From Thermomonospora echinospora (GTDB taxonomy: Bacteria > Actinomycetota > Actinomycetes > Streptosporangiales > Streptosporangiaceae): a stretch of DNA of 64,000 nucleotides. Of the stretch, positions 18,731-27,381 are shown piece by piece. Below the pieces are notes generated by a model that was not told the DNA's origin, made no database searches, and was given only the letters and a program-made list of their open reading frames with translations. The position numbers were made by a program, and so were the translations under genes. The DNA lies in the NCBI RefSeq assembly GCF_900108175.1, contig NZ_FNVO01000005.1, positions 124,001 through 188,000 on the forward strand. Reading direction: 5' to 3'. The first letter of the stretch is position 1. Each line of letters starts with the position of its first letter.

Positions 18731-19227
18731 CCCGCCTCCTTGCCCGGGGCGCCCGGCAGGTCGCCGGCGTGCCGCCCCACGAGGTCGTCGTCCTGGGCGG
18801 GCTCGGCGGACTCGGCGGACTCGGCGGCGGGCTCGCCGTCGTCCGGGTCGTCGTGCCGGTCGCCGGCGGGTGCCTCCTCCCACGGGACCGGCTGCGGGTC
18901 GTCCCAGGGCCCGGGGTCGTCGTGCCGGGCGGGGCGATAGTGCAGTTCGGCGAGCTGAGCCTCCAGTGCGGCCACCCGAGCGTCGCGCTCGCTCAGCGCG
19001 TAGGCCAGCCGGTGCAGCACCTCGTCGGTGACGTCCACCTGGTAGCCCCAGATGCCGTGCGGCAGGCGCAGCAGCGCCACGTCGGTGCCGGTCAGCCGGC
19101 GCCCCGTCGGCATCCGCAGCGGCGGGTGGTCGGCGTGTACCTCGGTCAGCTCCCCTCCCCGGCCCATGGCGAGGACGACGACCGCCGCCAGGACGGCCAA
19201 GCCGGCCAGGGCGAGGACCACAAGCAC
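18727..19227 (-). CDS. DivIVA-like single-pass membrane protein
   Basis: A 166-residue protein. One N-terminal transmembrane helix (residues 2-22) is followed by TDVALLRLPHGIWGYQVDVTDEVLHRLAYAL, which matches the short DivIVA-type motif (F/Y-x-G-Y-x-x-x-x-V-D-x-x-L) of Rv1209-like proteins, a short coiled coil (SERDARVAALEAQLAEL), and an acidic tail rich in Asp, Pro and Ala. The GTG at 19227 has GAGGGGAG upstream. It is the first gene of the operon with the SRPBCC protein and tag. It may attach to the curved pole or wall-growth zone; that is inference. Confidence 0.75.
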   Translation of the reverse strand: MLVVLALAGLAVLAAVVVLAMGRGGELTEVHADHPPLRMPTGRRLTGTDVALLRLPHGIWGYQVDVTDEVLHRLAYALSERDARVAALEAQLAELHYRPARHDDPGPWDDPQPVPWEEAPAGDRHDDPDDGEPAAESAESAEPAQDDDLVGRHAGDLPGAPGKEAG

Positions 19228-19282
19228 GATCTTGCTCCCCTCAGTTCGGGCTCCCCACCACGATCGTGCCACGATCTCAGGC

Positions 19283-19948
19283 ATGGAGTTGCGGCTTGGG
19301 TCCCGGGTCTTCGGCGCGGGGGACTTCGCGATCTGGCTTTCCGGCGGCGCCGAGCGCCCTCCGGAGCACACGGACGTCCCGGAACGGGCGGACATCCCTG
19401 AGGGGGCGGACGTCCCGGAGCCAGTGAACGTTCCGGAATGGGCGGACGTTCCGGGGCCGGGGGACGTCCCCGAGGGGGTGGACATCGTCACGGCCACGGG
19501 TGGCGGTCCAGTGGCGGCCAGCCTGGTCGTCGCGCAGTTCGCGCCCGTACCGGGCGATGCGGGCGGTAGGGCGGCGCTGCTGGTGGGCGACGAGCTGGCG
19601 GAGACGGCCGCGGCCACCGGTGCGGGGCTGGTGTGCCGCGACCCGCAGCGGGCACTGACGGCCGGGGTGCGGGCAGACGGCATTGTTGTGGACGCCGGGC
19701 CGCGGCCCCCGGCCCAGCGGGTGGCGGAGCTGACGAAGGACGGGCTCGCCGTCATGGTGAGCCTTGACGACGAGCCCGTCGGAGAGGACACGGGCCTGCT
19801 GGCCGCGGTCTCGATCTACGCGTGGCTGGGTGTGCGGGTGTTCCGGGTGGCCGCGCCGGACGTGGCACCCGTACGCCAGGTGCTGGACATGGTCGCCTCC
19901 ATCGCAGGGACCCGTCCCCCCGCCCTAACCCGGCGCGGCCTGGCCTAG
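19283..19948 (+). CDS. FolP2-like (dihydropteroate synthase homologue) protein, catalytically degenerate
   Basis: A 221-residue protein. The first strand MELRLGSRVFGAGDFAIW and the C-terminal block YAWLGVRVFRVAAPDVAPVRQVLDMVASIAGTRPP match dihydropteroate synthase, but the DSF, NDV and K-S/T-G pterin-binding motifs are missing. Residues 31-68 are replaced by six hexapeptide repeats (see repeat entry). It is shorter than an active synthase (about 270-290). It occupies the position of folP2 (Rv1207) next to the DivIVA-like gene. Catalysis is unlikely; a regulatory or structural role is possible. It could also be a decaying gene, but the frame is intact. Confidence 0.65.
   Translation: MELRLGSRVFGAGDFAIWLSGGAERPPEHTDVPERADIPEGADVPEPVNVPEWADVPGPGDVPEGVDIVTATGGGPVAASLVVAQFAPVPGDAGGRAALLVGDELAETAAATGAGLVCRDPQRALTAGVRADGIVVDAGPRPPAQRVAELTKDGLAVMVSLDDEPVGEDTGLLAAVSIYAWLGVRVFRVAAPDVAPVRQVLDMVASIAGTRPPALTRRGLA
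19373..19480 (+). repeat. Six in-frame 18-bp tandem repeats in the FolP2-like gene
   Basis: Six units of GACGTCCCGGAGNNGGCG type encode DVPERA, DIPEGA, DVPEPV, NVPEWA, DVPGPG and DVPEGV. The array is exactly in frame and followed by another GACATC. It lies where active dihydropteroate synthases have their flexible substrate loops. Confidence 0.9.
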
Positions 19949-20015
19949 ACAGTGGCCTGGCCTAAACGGACGTGGCGTCAGGGACCGCCCCGGTCCCCGA
20001 CGCCCCGTGCCCCCG

Positions 20016-21332
20016 TCAGTCCTCCACCAGCTTGTGCCAGGGACCGGTGATGGCGAAGGTCACGCCCGGCGACTGGCGGTTGGCGAACAGGATGCGGCCG
20101 TCCGGGGAGAAGGTCACCCCGGCGAACTCGCTGCCGTTGAAGGCATTGCGGGCGAACGCGAACGGCTCGCCCTTGCGGGTGGTGCCGACCAGGAACTGCT
20201 CGCCGTCGCCGTCCTCGGCCAGGATCACGCCGCCGCCGTACGGGGAAACGGTGATGTTGTCCGGCCCGTCGAACTTCCCGCCCGGCTTGAAGACCAGTTC
20301 CAGCTCCAGGATCTGGCTGCGCGGGTCGTAGCGCCACACCTGCCCGGCGTGGTCACCGGCCGCACCGGCGCCGCGCTCGGCGTAGCTGGCCACGAAGTAG
20401 CACACGCCCCGGCCCCACCAGGCGCCCTCCAGCTTCTGGCTACGGGTGATCTTGCCGTTCTCGAACTGCTTGCGGGTCGAGGTGGTGACCGCCTCGGGGT
20501 CGGGCACCTTCACCCACTCGACGCGGAACTTGGCGCCGGCCTCGTCCACCGCCGCCAGGTCGGGCAGACCCGGCACGTACATGGCCTCCAGCGTCCCGCC
20601 CGCCTGGTAGGCGTGGTAGACGCCGCGGCGGATGTTGGGGGTGAAGCGGTAGAACAGGCCGAACGGCCCGCCGGCGTCCTCGGTCAGGTAGGCCACGTGG
20701 GTCTGCGGGTCGACCGCGACGGCCTCGTGCGCGAACCGGCCCATCGCCTTGATCGGCTCGGGCTTGGTGGCCCGGCCCCACGGGTCGACCTCGAAGACCC
20801 AGCCGTGGGACTTGGTCTGGGCACCGAAGCCCTCGGTCTCCTCACAGGTCAGCCAGGTGTGCCAGGGGGTCTTGCCACCGGCGCAGTTGGTGGCGGTGCC
20901 GGCCAGGCTGACGCGGTGGCCGACCAGGTTGCCGTCGAGGTCCACCTCCAGCGTGGTGGTGCCCCCGAACGCGGCCGGGTCGTAGGTCAGTTCGGCGGGC
21001 GCGACCGTCTTGGTCCCGCTGCCGCCCTGCTCGTGGTTGCGCACCAGCAGCCAGTTGCCCGAGTGGCGGTCCTTGAACGTGGACATGCCGTCGTGCGCGC
21101 CGGGGACCACCACGCCCGGGGCGATGGGGTCGCCCACCGCCGAGAACGCCTTGTAGGAGAAGCCCTCGGGCAGGTCCAGCACGCCCTTGGGGTCCGGAAC
21201 GAGCGGGCCGTAGCCGGCGCCGGTGTCGGCGGCGGCCGAGGTCCGGAAGACGGTGTCCAGGCTGCCGGCCAGCGCGATGGACAGCGCTCCGGCGGTCCCG
21301 CCCTTCATGAGGCCGCGGCGAGAAACGGACAT
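20016..21332 (-). CDS. PhoX-family alkaline phosphatase, Tat-exported
   Basis: A 438-residue DUF839/PhoX-type phosphatase. The N-terminus SRRGLMKGGTAGALSIALAGSLDTVF is a twin-arginine signal peptide, so it is exported folded, probably with its calcium-iron cofactor. The body shows the family's beta-propeller blocks: LLVRNHEQGG, HTWLTCEET, GRFAHEAVAVDP, YLTEDAGG, GPDNITVSPYGGGVILAEDGDG. It should release phosphate from organic esters outside the cell. A direct-repeat PHO box (21381-21409) lies about 50 bases upstream, so it is likely under PhoP control. Confidence 0.9.
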   Translation of the reverse strand: MSVSRRGLMKGGTAGALSIALAGSLDTVFRTSAAADTGAGYGPLVPDPKGVLDLPEGFSYKAFSAVGDPIAPGVVVPGAHDGMSTFKDRHSGNWLLVRNHEQGGSGTKTVAPAELTYDPAAFGGTTTLEVDLDGNLVGHRVSLAGTATNCAGGKTPWHTWLTCEETEGFGAQTKSHGWVFEVDPWGRATKPEPIKAMGRFAHEAVAVDPQTHVAYLTEDAGGPFGLFYRFTPNIRRGVYHAYQAGGTLEAMYVPGLPDLAAVDEAGAKFRVEWVKVPDPEAVTTSTRKQFENGKITRSQKLEGAWWGRGVCYFVASYAERGAGAAGDHAGQVWRYDPRSQILELELVFKPGGKFDGPDNITVSPYGGGVILAEDGDGEQFLVGTTRKGEPFAFARNAFNGSEFAGVTFSPDGRILFANRQSPGVTFAITGPWHKLVED

Positions 21333-21380
21333 GTGTGCTCCTTTGCATGAAACTCAGTCATGTGGAGCGTTCCGGGTGGC

Positions 21381-21409
21381 CGTGAACCGGGCGTGAACGG
21401 CCTGTTGAC
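21381..21409 (-). promoter_or_regulatory. PHO box (PhoP-binding direct repeats) upstream of phoX
   Basis: On the minus strand two GTTCACG units (21398-21392 and 21387-21381) are spaced exactly 11 bases apart, with a weaker third unit GTCAACA at 21409-21403 in the same phase. This fits the actinobacterial PHO box of 11-base direct repeat units with a GTTCACC core. It sits just upstream of the phosphatase gene. Confidence 0.75.
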
Positions 21410-21554
21410 CACTCATGATCATGCCGTTGACGTCGCAGCCCTCCGCGCCGGCCAGACCCCGCGGCCCCCGCCTCCGGCGGCACGGAGACGGGCGGAGGCG
21501 AGGTGGGGCGAGCCCTCCGTCAGCGGAGGGCGGGGCCCGGCCGGCCGGCGCGGC
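21410..21554. other. Short gap between the PHO box and the LOG gene
   Basis: About 145 bases downstream of the LOG-family gene on the minus strand and upstream of the PHO box. It is GC-rich with scattered short palindromes (for example GGCGGAGGCG near 21490). No gene or clear terminator was recognised. Confidence 0.3.
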
Positions 21555-22145
21555 TCACGGCTCGGCCTCGGCGTAGTCCTCGGCGGTCGGCTGGATGCGG
21601 ACCGGGGCGCCCTCCAGCAGGTCGAAGGCTTCGGTGACCGAGCCGGTCCAGCCGATCGCGTCGAAGATCTTCGGGCGGGTGAAGCCCTGGTCGGACAGCT
21701 TGACCATCAGCTCGCGCAGCGGGTCGTACACCCCGTACGGGTCCAGGATCACCAGGGGCTTGTCGTGCATGCCCAGCACCCGGCCGGTCCAGATCTCGAA
21801 CAGCTCCTCCAGGGTGCCGATCCCGCCGGGCAGCACTAGGAAGGCGTCCGAGCGCCGGTCCATCTCCCCCTTACGGGAGCGCATGTCGGGCGTGACGATC
21901 AGCTCGTCGTTGTCCTCGTCGGAGATCTCCACGCTGACCAGCGCCTGCGGGATGACCCCGATGGTGCGGGCGCCCCCGGCGCGGGCGGCGCGGGCCACCG
22001 CGCCCATGCACGACACCTGGGCGCCGCCGCTGACCAGGGTGTGGCCGCGGCGGGCGAGCTCGGCGCCCGCCTGCCCGGCCAGCTCCAGGTAACGCCGGTC
22101 GATCCGGCTGCTGGAGGCGCAGAACACGCAGACGGCCAGGCCCAT
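21555..22145 (-). CDS. LOG family protein (cytokinin riboside monophosphate phosphoribohydrolase-like)
   Basis: A 196-residue Rossmann-like protein. It carries the LOG signatures SGGAQVSCMGAVARAA (about residues 40-55) and LPGGIGTLEELFEIW (about 103-117). LOG enzymes hydrolyse N6-substituted or plain AMP to base and ribose 5-phosphate. The start overlaps the stop of the upstream LOG-like gene by one base (TGATG), so the two are coupled. In mycobacteria a single LOG gene (Rv1205) is found at this place, so this looks like a lineage duplication or fusion of two types. Confidence 0.88.
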   Translation of the reverse strand: MGLAVCVFCASSSRIDRRYLELAGQAGAELARRGHTLVSGGAQVSCMGAVARAARAGGARTIGVIPQALVSVEISDEDNDELIVTPDMRSRKGEMDRRSDAFLVLPGGIGTLEELFEIWTGRVLGMHDKPLVILDPYGVYDPLRELMVKLSDQGFTRPKIFDAIGWTGSVTEAFDLLEGAPVRIQPTAEDYAEAEP

Positions 22146-22945
22146 CAGCTGCCGGCCTCGTCGGCGGCCGCACGGACGGCGGCCTCCTCCTCCAGCCGCC
22201 GCTGCGCCTCGGCGTGCGCCTCCTGGATCACCCGGACCACCTCGGCCGGGTCGTCGGTCAGGTGGACCAGCTCCAGGTCCGAGGGGTGGATCTTGCCGGC
22301 CGGCAGCATCACGTTCTTGATCCACTCCAGCAGGCCGCCCCAGAAGGCGGTGCCCACCAGCACGATCGGGAACCGGGTGATCTTGCCGGTCTGCACCAGG
22401 GTGATCGCCTCGAACAGCTCGTCCATGGTGCCGAACCCGCCGGGCAGCACCACGAACGCCTGCGAGTACTTGACGAACATGGTCTTGCGGACGAAGAAGT
22501 AGCGGAACTCCAGGCCGATGTCGACGTGGTCGTTCATCCGCTGCTCGAACGGCAGCTCGATGCCGAGCCCGACCGACACCCCGCCGGCCTTGACGGCGCC
22601 CAGGTTGCCGGCCTCCATGATCCCCGGGCCGCCGCCGGTGATCACCGCGTAGCCGGCCTCGACCAGCCGGGTGCCGATCTCCACGCCCAGCCGGTACTCC
22701 TCGGAGTCGGGGTCGGTGCGGGCCGAGCCGAACACGCTGACCGCCTTGCCCAGCTCGGCCAGCAGCCCGAAGCCCTCCACGAACTCCGCCTGGATGCGTA
22801 GCACGCGCCAGGGATCGGCGTGCAGCCAGTCCACCGGGCCCCTGCTGTCGAGCAGTCGCTGGTCGGTCGTGCTGTGCGGAATGGCCTTGCCCCGCAGCAT
22901 CGCGGGCCCCTGCCGGTACGTGCGCTGGTCGTCCTCGGAATCCAT
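22145..22945 (-). CDS. TIGR00730 / LOG-type Rossmann fold protein (long form)
   Basis: A 266-residue lysine decarboxylase-like (LOG superfamily) protein with an N-terminal extension. Key blocks: VSVFGSARTDPDSEEY, VITGGGPGIMEAGNLGAVKAGG (about residues 102-123), RKTMFVKYSQAFVVLPGGFGTMDELFEAITLVQTGK (about 150-185). PGGFGT and the downstream Glu form the nucleotide monophosphate site. Start choice is between ATG at 22945 and GTG at 22954; the spacing of GAAGG upstream is poor for both. It is coupled to the shorter LOG gene. Confidence 0.88.
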   Translation of the reverse strand: MDSEDDQRTYRQGPAMLRGKAIPHSTTDQRLLDSRGPVDWLHADPWRVLRIQAEFVEGFGLLAELGKAVSVFGSARTDPDSEEYRLGVEIGTRLVEAGYAVITGGGPGIMEAGNLGAVKAGGVSVGLGIELPFEQRMNDHVDIGLEFRYFFVRKTMFVKYSQAFVVLPGGFGTMDELFEAITLVQTGKITRFPIVLVGTAFWGGLLEWIKNVMLPAGKIHPSDLELVHLTDDPAEVVRVIQEAHAEAQRRLEEEAAVRAAADEAGS

Positions 22946-22978
22946 GGCCTTCACGGTAGCCCGGTACCCGGCGGGTTT

Positions 22979-24424
22979 TCAGACCATTATCGGCCGGGGA
23001 GCGTCCTGTTCGGCCCGTGCCGTCCCTGCCCGGACGAGGAGGCCGGCCAGCAGCGCGCCGGCCAGGGCGATCCCGGCCGCGATCAGCATGGCCAGCCGGT
23101 ATCCCTCGTTCAGGGCGACCACCGGCACCCGCTCACCGGCCGCGAGCACGTCCTGGGTACGGGCGGTGGCGGCGGCGACCACCAGCGCCAGGCCGAGCGA
23201 GCCGCCGACCTGCTGGGCGGTGTTGATCAGACCCGAGGCCAGCCCCGCCTCCTCGGGCCGGACCCCGCTCGTCGCGGCGATCGTGACCGACACGAACGCC
23301 AGGCCGCCGCCCAGACCCATCACGACGGACGGCCCGAGCACGTCGGTCGTGAAGCCGCCGTCGGCCGACATCCGGGAGAACCAGCCCAGCCCGGCGGCCA
23401 CCAGCGTCAGCCCGGCCGCCAGCGGGACGGCGTACCCGAACCGGGTGACCAGCTGGGAGCCCACGGACGCGGCGGCGGCGAGGGCCACCGCGACCGGCAG
23501 CCCGCCCAGGCCCGCCCGGACCGGCTCGTACCCGAGCACCTGCTGCAGGTAGAAGGTCATGAGGAAGAACATCGGGAACATCGCCATGGTGGTCAGTGCG
23601 GCCAGGACGTTGGCGGCGCGCAGCGTGCCCCGCCGGAAGATCCGCAGCGGCACCAGCGGGTGCGCCGAGCGGGCCTCGACCGCGACGAACACGGCGATCA
23701 GCACCGCCGCGGCGGCGCACAGGCCCAGGGTCCGGGGCGAGCCCCAGCCGGCGTCGGCCGAGTCCACCAGCGCGTACACCAGCAGCGTCAGCCCGGCCGT
23801 CACGGTGACCGCGCCGGCGAGGTCGAAGCCGCGCGCCCGCTGCCGGGCGTCCCGTCCGGCCGGCAGCAGCCGGGGGGCCAGCGCGATGACGACCGCGCCG
23901 ACCGGCACGTTCACGTACAGCGTGGCCTGCCAGCCGAGCCACTCGGTGAGCACGCCGCCCAGGATCGAACCGGCGGCGCCGCCCGCCCCGGCGAGCGCGC
24001 CGAAGACGCCCAGCGCCCGGTTGCGGTCCGGGCCGGGCTCGAAGATCGTCATGACCAGGGACAGCGCCGCCGGGGCCACCAGCGCGGCACCGGCGCCCTG
24101 CGCCGCCCGCGCCAGCACCAGCATGGTCGCGTTCACCGACAGCGCCCCGGCCAGCGAGGCCGCCGTGAACAGGCCCAGGCCGAGCGCGAACACGCGGCGG
24201 CGCCCGGTCAGGTCGGCGACGCGTCCGCCGAGCAGCAGCAGCCCGCCGAACGTCAGCGTGTAGGCGTTGGCCACCCAGGACAGGTCCTCGGGCGCGAACC
24301 CCAGGTCGGGGCCGATGGAGGGCAGCGCCACGCCCACGATCGAGGCGTCCAGGATCAGCACGAACTGCGTCACCGCCAGCAGCGCCAGGGCCGACCAGCG
24401 GGAGGGGACAACGGACACGGTCAC
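22979..24424 (-). CDS. MFS drug:proton antiporter, 14-TM DHA2/QacA-EmrB type
   Basis: A 481-residue multidrug-type transporter. Hydropathy by eye gives about 14 transmembrane helices. Motif C-like LARAAQGAGAALVAPAALSLV and motif A-like GGRVADLTGRRRVF are clear, with the N-terminal DASIVGVALPSIGPDLGF block typical of the DHA2 family. It should extrude small toxic compounds. It starts with GTG at 24424 and is divergent from a TetR repressor at 24520, with paired operator-like palindromes between them. Confidence 0.92.
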   Translation of the reverse strand: MTVSVVPSRWSALALLAVTQFVLILDASIVGVALPSIGPDLGFAPEDLSWVANAYTLTFGGLLLLGGRVADLTGRRRVFALGLGLFTAASLAGALSVNATMLVLARAAQGAGAALVAPAALSLVMTIFEPGPDRNRALGVFGALAGAGGAAGSILGGVLTEWLGWQATLYVNVPVGAVVIALAPRLLPAGRDARQRARGFDLAGAVTVTAGLTLLVYALVDSADAGWGSPRTLGLCAAAAVLIAVFVAVEARSAHPLVPLRIFRRGTLRAANVLAALTTMAMFPMFFLMTFYLQQVLGYEPVRAGLGGLPVAVALAAAASVGSQLVTRFGYAVPLAAGLTLVAAGLGWFSRMSADGGFTTDVLGPSVVMGLGGGLAFVSVTIAATSGVRPEEAGLASGLINTAQQVGGSLGLALVVAAATARTQDVLAAGERVPVVALNEGYRLAMLIAAGIALAGALLAGLLVRAGTARAEQDAPRPIMV

Positions 24425-24435
24425 ATCCTAACTGG

Positions 24436-24493
24436 AACTTGAATTCCGATTCCGTTTGATGGCCGGGACGATACGGAATGCGGATTCCGCTTG
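24436..24493. promoter_or_regulatory. TetR operator region between the MFS transporter and its regulator
   Basis: Two GATTCCGYTTG direct copies (24448-24458 and 24483-24493) each overlap an inverted repeat; the clearest is CGGAAT-GCGG-ATTCCG at 24474-24489. The region is much more AT-rich than its surroundings. It likely binds the adjacent TetR protein and controls both genes. Confidence 0.65.
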
Positions 24494-24519
24494 TCAATCC
24501 GGGTCTAGACTTGACATCG

Positions 24520-25110
24520 ATGGCCGAGCCGACTCTCACCTCGAGCACCCCCGGCGAGCGTCCGCTGCGCGCCGACGCCCGCCGCAACCGCGAGCGCGTG
24601 CTGGCCGCCGCGCGCGCCGCCTTCGCCCAGGAGGGCGAGGAGGTGCAGATGGAGGCCATCGCCAAGCGCGCCGGGGTGGGCGTCGGCACCGTCTACCGGC
24701 ACTTCCCCACCAAGCGGGCGCTGCTGGACACCCTGCGCAGGCAGTGGCTGGCCGACGGTGCCGCCCACGCCACCCTGGCGCTGTCCCATGTCGAGCCCGC
24801 CAAGGCACTGACCGTCTTCGTGCGCCGCGCGGCCGACCTGCTGGCCCGCGACCGGGGCATCCGTGAGGCGTTCGAGCGGCTGGATCGGGGGTCCGGCGAG
24901 ACCGTGTGGTCCCCCGAGTTCGAGGGCTACCGGACGGGTGTCGCCCGGCTCCTCGACCGTGCCCACGAGGCCGGCGTCCTCCGGGAGGAGATCGACCTCA
25001 GCCGCTTCCTGGCCCTGCTGTCCGGCGTCGGCGCCGCGGTCGGCAACGGCCTCGATCCCCGGCTCGCCGCCGACGTGCTGCTCCAGGGGATCCGTCCGCC
25101 CGCGCCATGA
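24520..25110 (+). CDS. TetR-family transcriptional repressor
   Basis: A 196-residue repressor. The N-terminal helix-turn-helix spans about residues 17-65 (RADARRNRERVLAAARAAFAQEG, then AIAKRAGVGVGTVYRHFPTKRAL). The C-terminal domain is helical and ligand-binding (DLLARDRGIREAFERLD). The ATG at 24520 fits the length of homologues; an upstream in-frame ATG at 24478 would lie in the operator. It is predicted to repress the divergent MFS gene until a substrate binds. Confidence 0.9.
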   Translation: MAEPTLTSSTPGERPLRADARRNRERVLAAARAAFAQEGEEVQMEAIAKRAGVGVGTVYRHFPTKRALLDTLRRQWLADGAAHATLALSHVEPAKALTVFVRRAADLLARDRGIREAFERLDRGSGETVWSPEFEGYRTGVARLLDRAHEAGVLREEIDLSRFLALLSGVGAAVGNGLDPRLAADVLLQGIRPPAP

Positions 25111-25126
25111 ACCTCTGACCCATGGC

Positions 25127-25170
25127 CCCACGCTCGCAGGCGTGGGCGACATCCCTATGTCGGTGTTTTG
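25127..25170. terminator. Double hairpin followed by GTGTTTT (tetR end)
   Basis: A 7-bp hairpin CCCACGC-TCGCAG-GCGTGGG (25127-25146) is followed directly by a second hairpin CGACAT-CCCT-ATGTCG (25147-25162) and GGTGTTTTG. It lies between two convergent genes and can end both transcripts. The compact double structure is unlike the other terminators in the window. Confidence 0.6.
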
Positions 25171-25281
25171 AGCATTCCTCGAACGCCGGGCCGCCGCGAT
25201 CGAGCGGGAGGTGGCCGACCGCGGCCCGGGTCTGATGCCAGGCGGCGCGATCGAGGAGCGATGTCCCGGCCGGTCAGGCGT

Positions 25282-26340
25282 TCAGGAGGTGAGCCAGGTC
25301 CGCATCCGCTGCTCGCAGTCGTGGATGCGGGGAATCCGCACGTACTCGTCCCTGGTGTGCGACAGCGGCGGGTCGCCCGGCCCGTAGTTGACCGCCGGAA
25401 CGCCCAGCGCGGAAAAGCGGGCCACGTCGGTCCAGCCGAGCTTGGCCCGGGGCGTGCCGCCGACCGCCGCGACAAAGTCGGCCGCCGCCGGATGGGTCAG
25501 GCCCGGGCGCGCCGACTCGGCCGCGTCCACCACCTTCACCTCGAACGCCACGAACAGCTCGCGCAGGTACGTCTCCGCATCGGCCTGCGTCTTGTCCGGC
25601 GCGAACCGGTAGTTGACGGTGACGACGCACTCGTCGGGGATCACGTTGCCCGCCACCCCGCCGCGGACGAACACCGCGTTCAGCCCCTCGTGGTACTCCA
25701 GCCCGTCCACCACCGGCTTACGCGGCTCGTAGGCCCGCAGGATGTCGAGGATCTGCCCCGCCTTGTGGATGGCGTTGGAGCCCATCCACGCCCGCGCGCT
25801 GTGGGCCCGTTCCCCCCGTGCCGTCACCTCGACGCGCATGGTGCCCTGGCAGCCGCCCTCGATGGCGGCGTCGGTGGGCTCCATCAGGACCGCGAAGTCG
25901 CCGGCCAGCAGCTCGGGGCGCGAGACGGCCAGCCTGGCCAGCCCGTTGCGGGCGGCCTCGACCTCCTCGCACTCGTAGAACAGGTACGTCACATCCCGCG
26001 TCGGCTCGGGCACGGTGGCGGCCAGCTTCAGCATCACCGCCAGCCCGCTCTTCATGTCGCTGGTGCCGCACCCGTAGAGCCGGTCGCCCTCCACCCTGGA
26101 CGGGAGGTTCCCGTTCACCGGCACCGTGTCCAGGTGCCCCGCGATCACGACGCGCTCCGAACGCCCCAGGGACGTCCGGGCGATCACCGCGTCCCCGTCC
26201 CGCTCGACGCTCAGATGCGGCAACGGCCGCAACGCCTCCTCGACGGCGTCGGCGAGGTCCTTCTCCGATCCGCTCACCGACTCGACATCGACGATCGCCG
26301 CCGTCAGCTCCGCCACGTCCGCGCCAAGGTCCAGCCTCAT
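25282..26340 (-). CDS. dapE: Succinyl-diaminopimelate desuccinylase
   Basis: A 352-residue M20 metallohydrolase that converts N-succinyl-LL-diaminopimelate to LL-diaminopimelate in lysine and cell-wall synthesis. The dizinc site is seen in AGHLDTVP (His69, Asp71), YGCGTSDMKSG (Asp95), FYECEE (about 123-126) and the C-terminal PLSHTRDEYV His. The ATG at 26340 starts the conserved MRLDLGADVAELTAAIVD. It lies 160 bases after dapD on the same strand and completes, with dapC at 39109, the succinylase branch. Confidence 0.93.
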   Translation of the reverse strand: MRLDLGADVAELTAAIVDVESVSGSEKDLADAVEEALRPLPHLSVERDGDAVIARTSLGRSERVVIAGHLDTVPVNGNLPSRVEGDRLYGCGTSDMKSGLAVMLKLAATVPEPTRDVTYLFYECEEVEAARNGLARLAVSRPELLAGDFAVLMEPTDAAIEGGCQGTMRVEVTARGERAHSARAWMGSNAIHKAGQILDILRAYEPRKPVVDGLEYHEGLNAVFVRGGVAGNVIPDECVVTVNYRFAPDKTQADAETYLRELFVAFEVKVVDAAESARPGLTHPAAADFVAAVGGTPRAKLGWTDVARFSALGVPAVNYGPGDPPLSHTRDEYVRIPRIHDCEQRMRTWLTS

Positions 26341-26500
26341 GACACCCGACCATACCGACGCGCCCGCATCCCCTGTGTGACGCCGGTCGCACCACAGCAA
26401 CGGAAGTCGGTGCCCGAAGAGCCGAAGGGCGACCGGGAGGACCCACTCCAACCGGGCCGGGCGGCCGCCAGACCACCGGCCCGGTGCCGCAGGACCCCGG

Positions 26501-27337
<837 letters not shown>

Positions 27338-27381
27338 GACACGTGAGCTTAGTGGTGGCCATCTGCCGGTACGGTCTTGGT

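Noticed and set aside
19373-19480. CRISPR or mobile-element repeat
   Set aside because: The 18-bp units are in frame and translated as hexapeptides within a gene.
22820-24442. 540-codon plus-strand frame
   Set aside because: Antisense to the MFS transporter and LOG gene; highly skewed His/Gln/Arg/Gly composition, no start signal.
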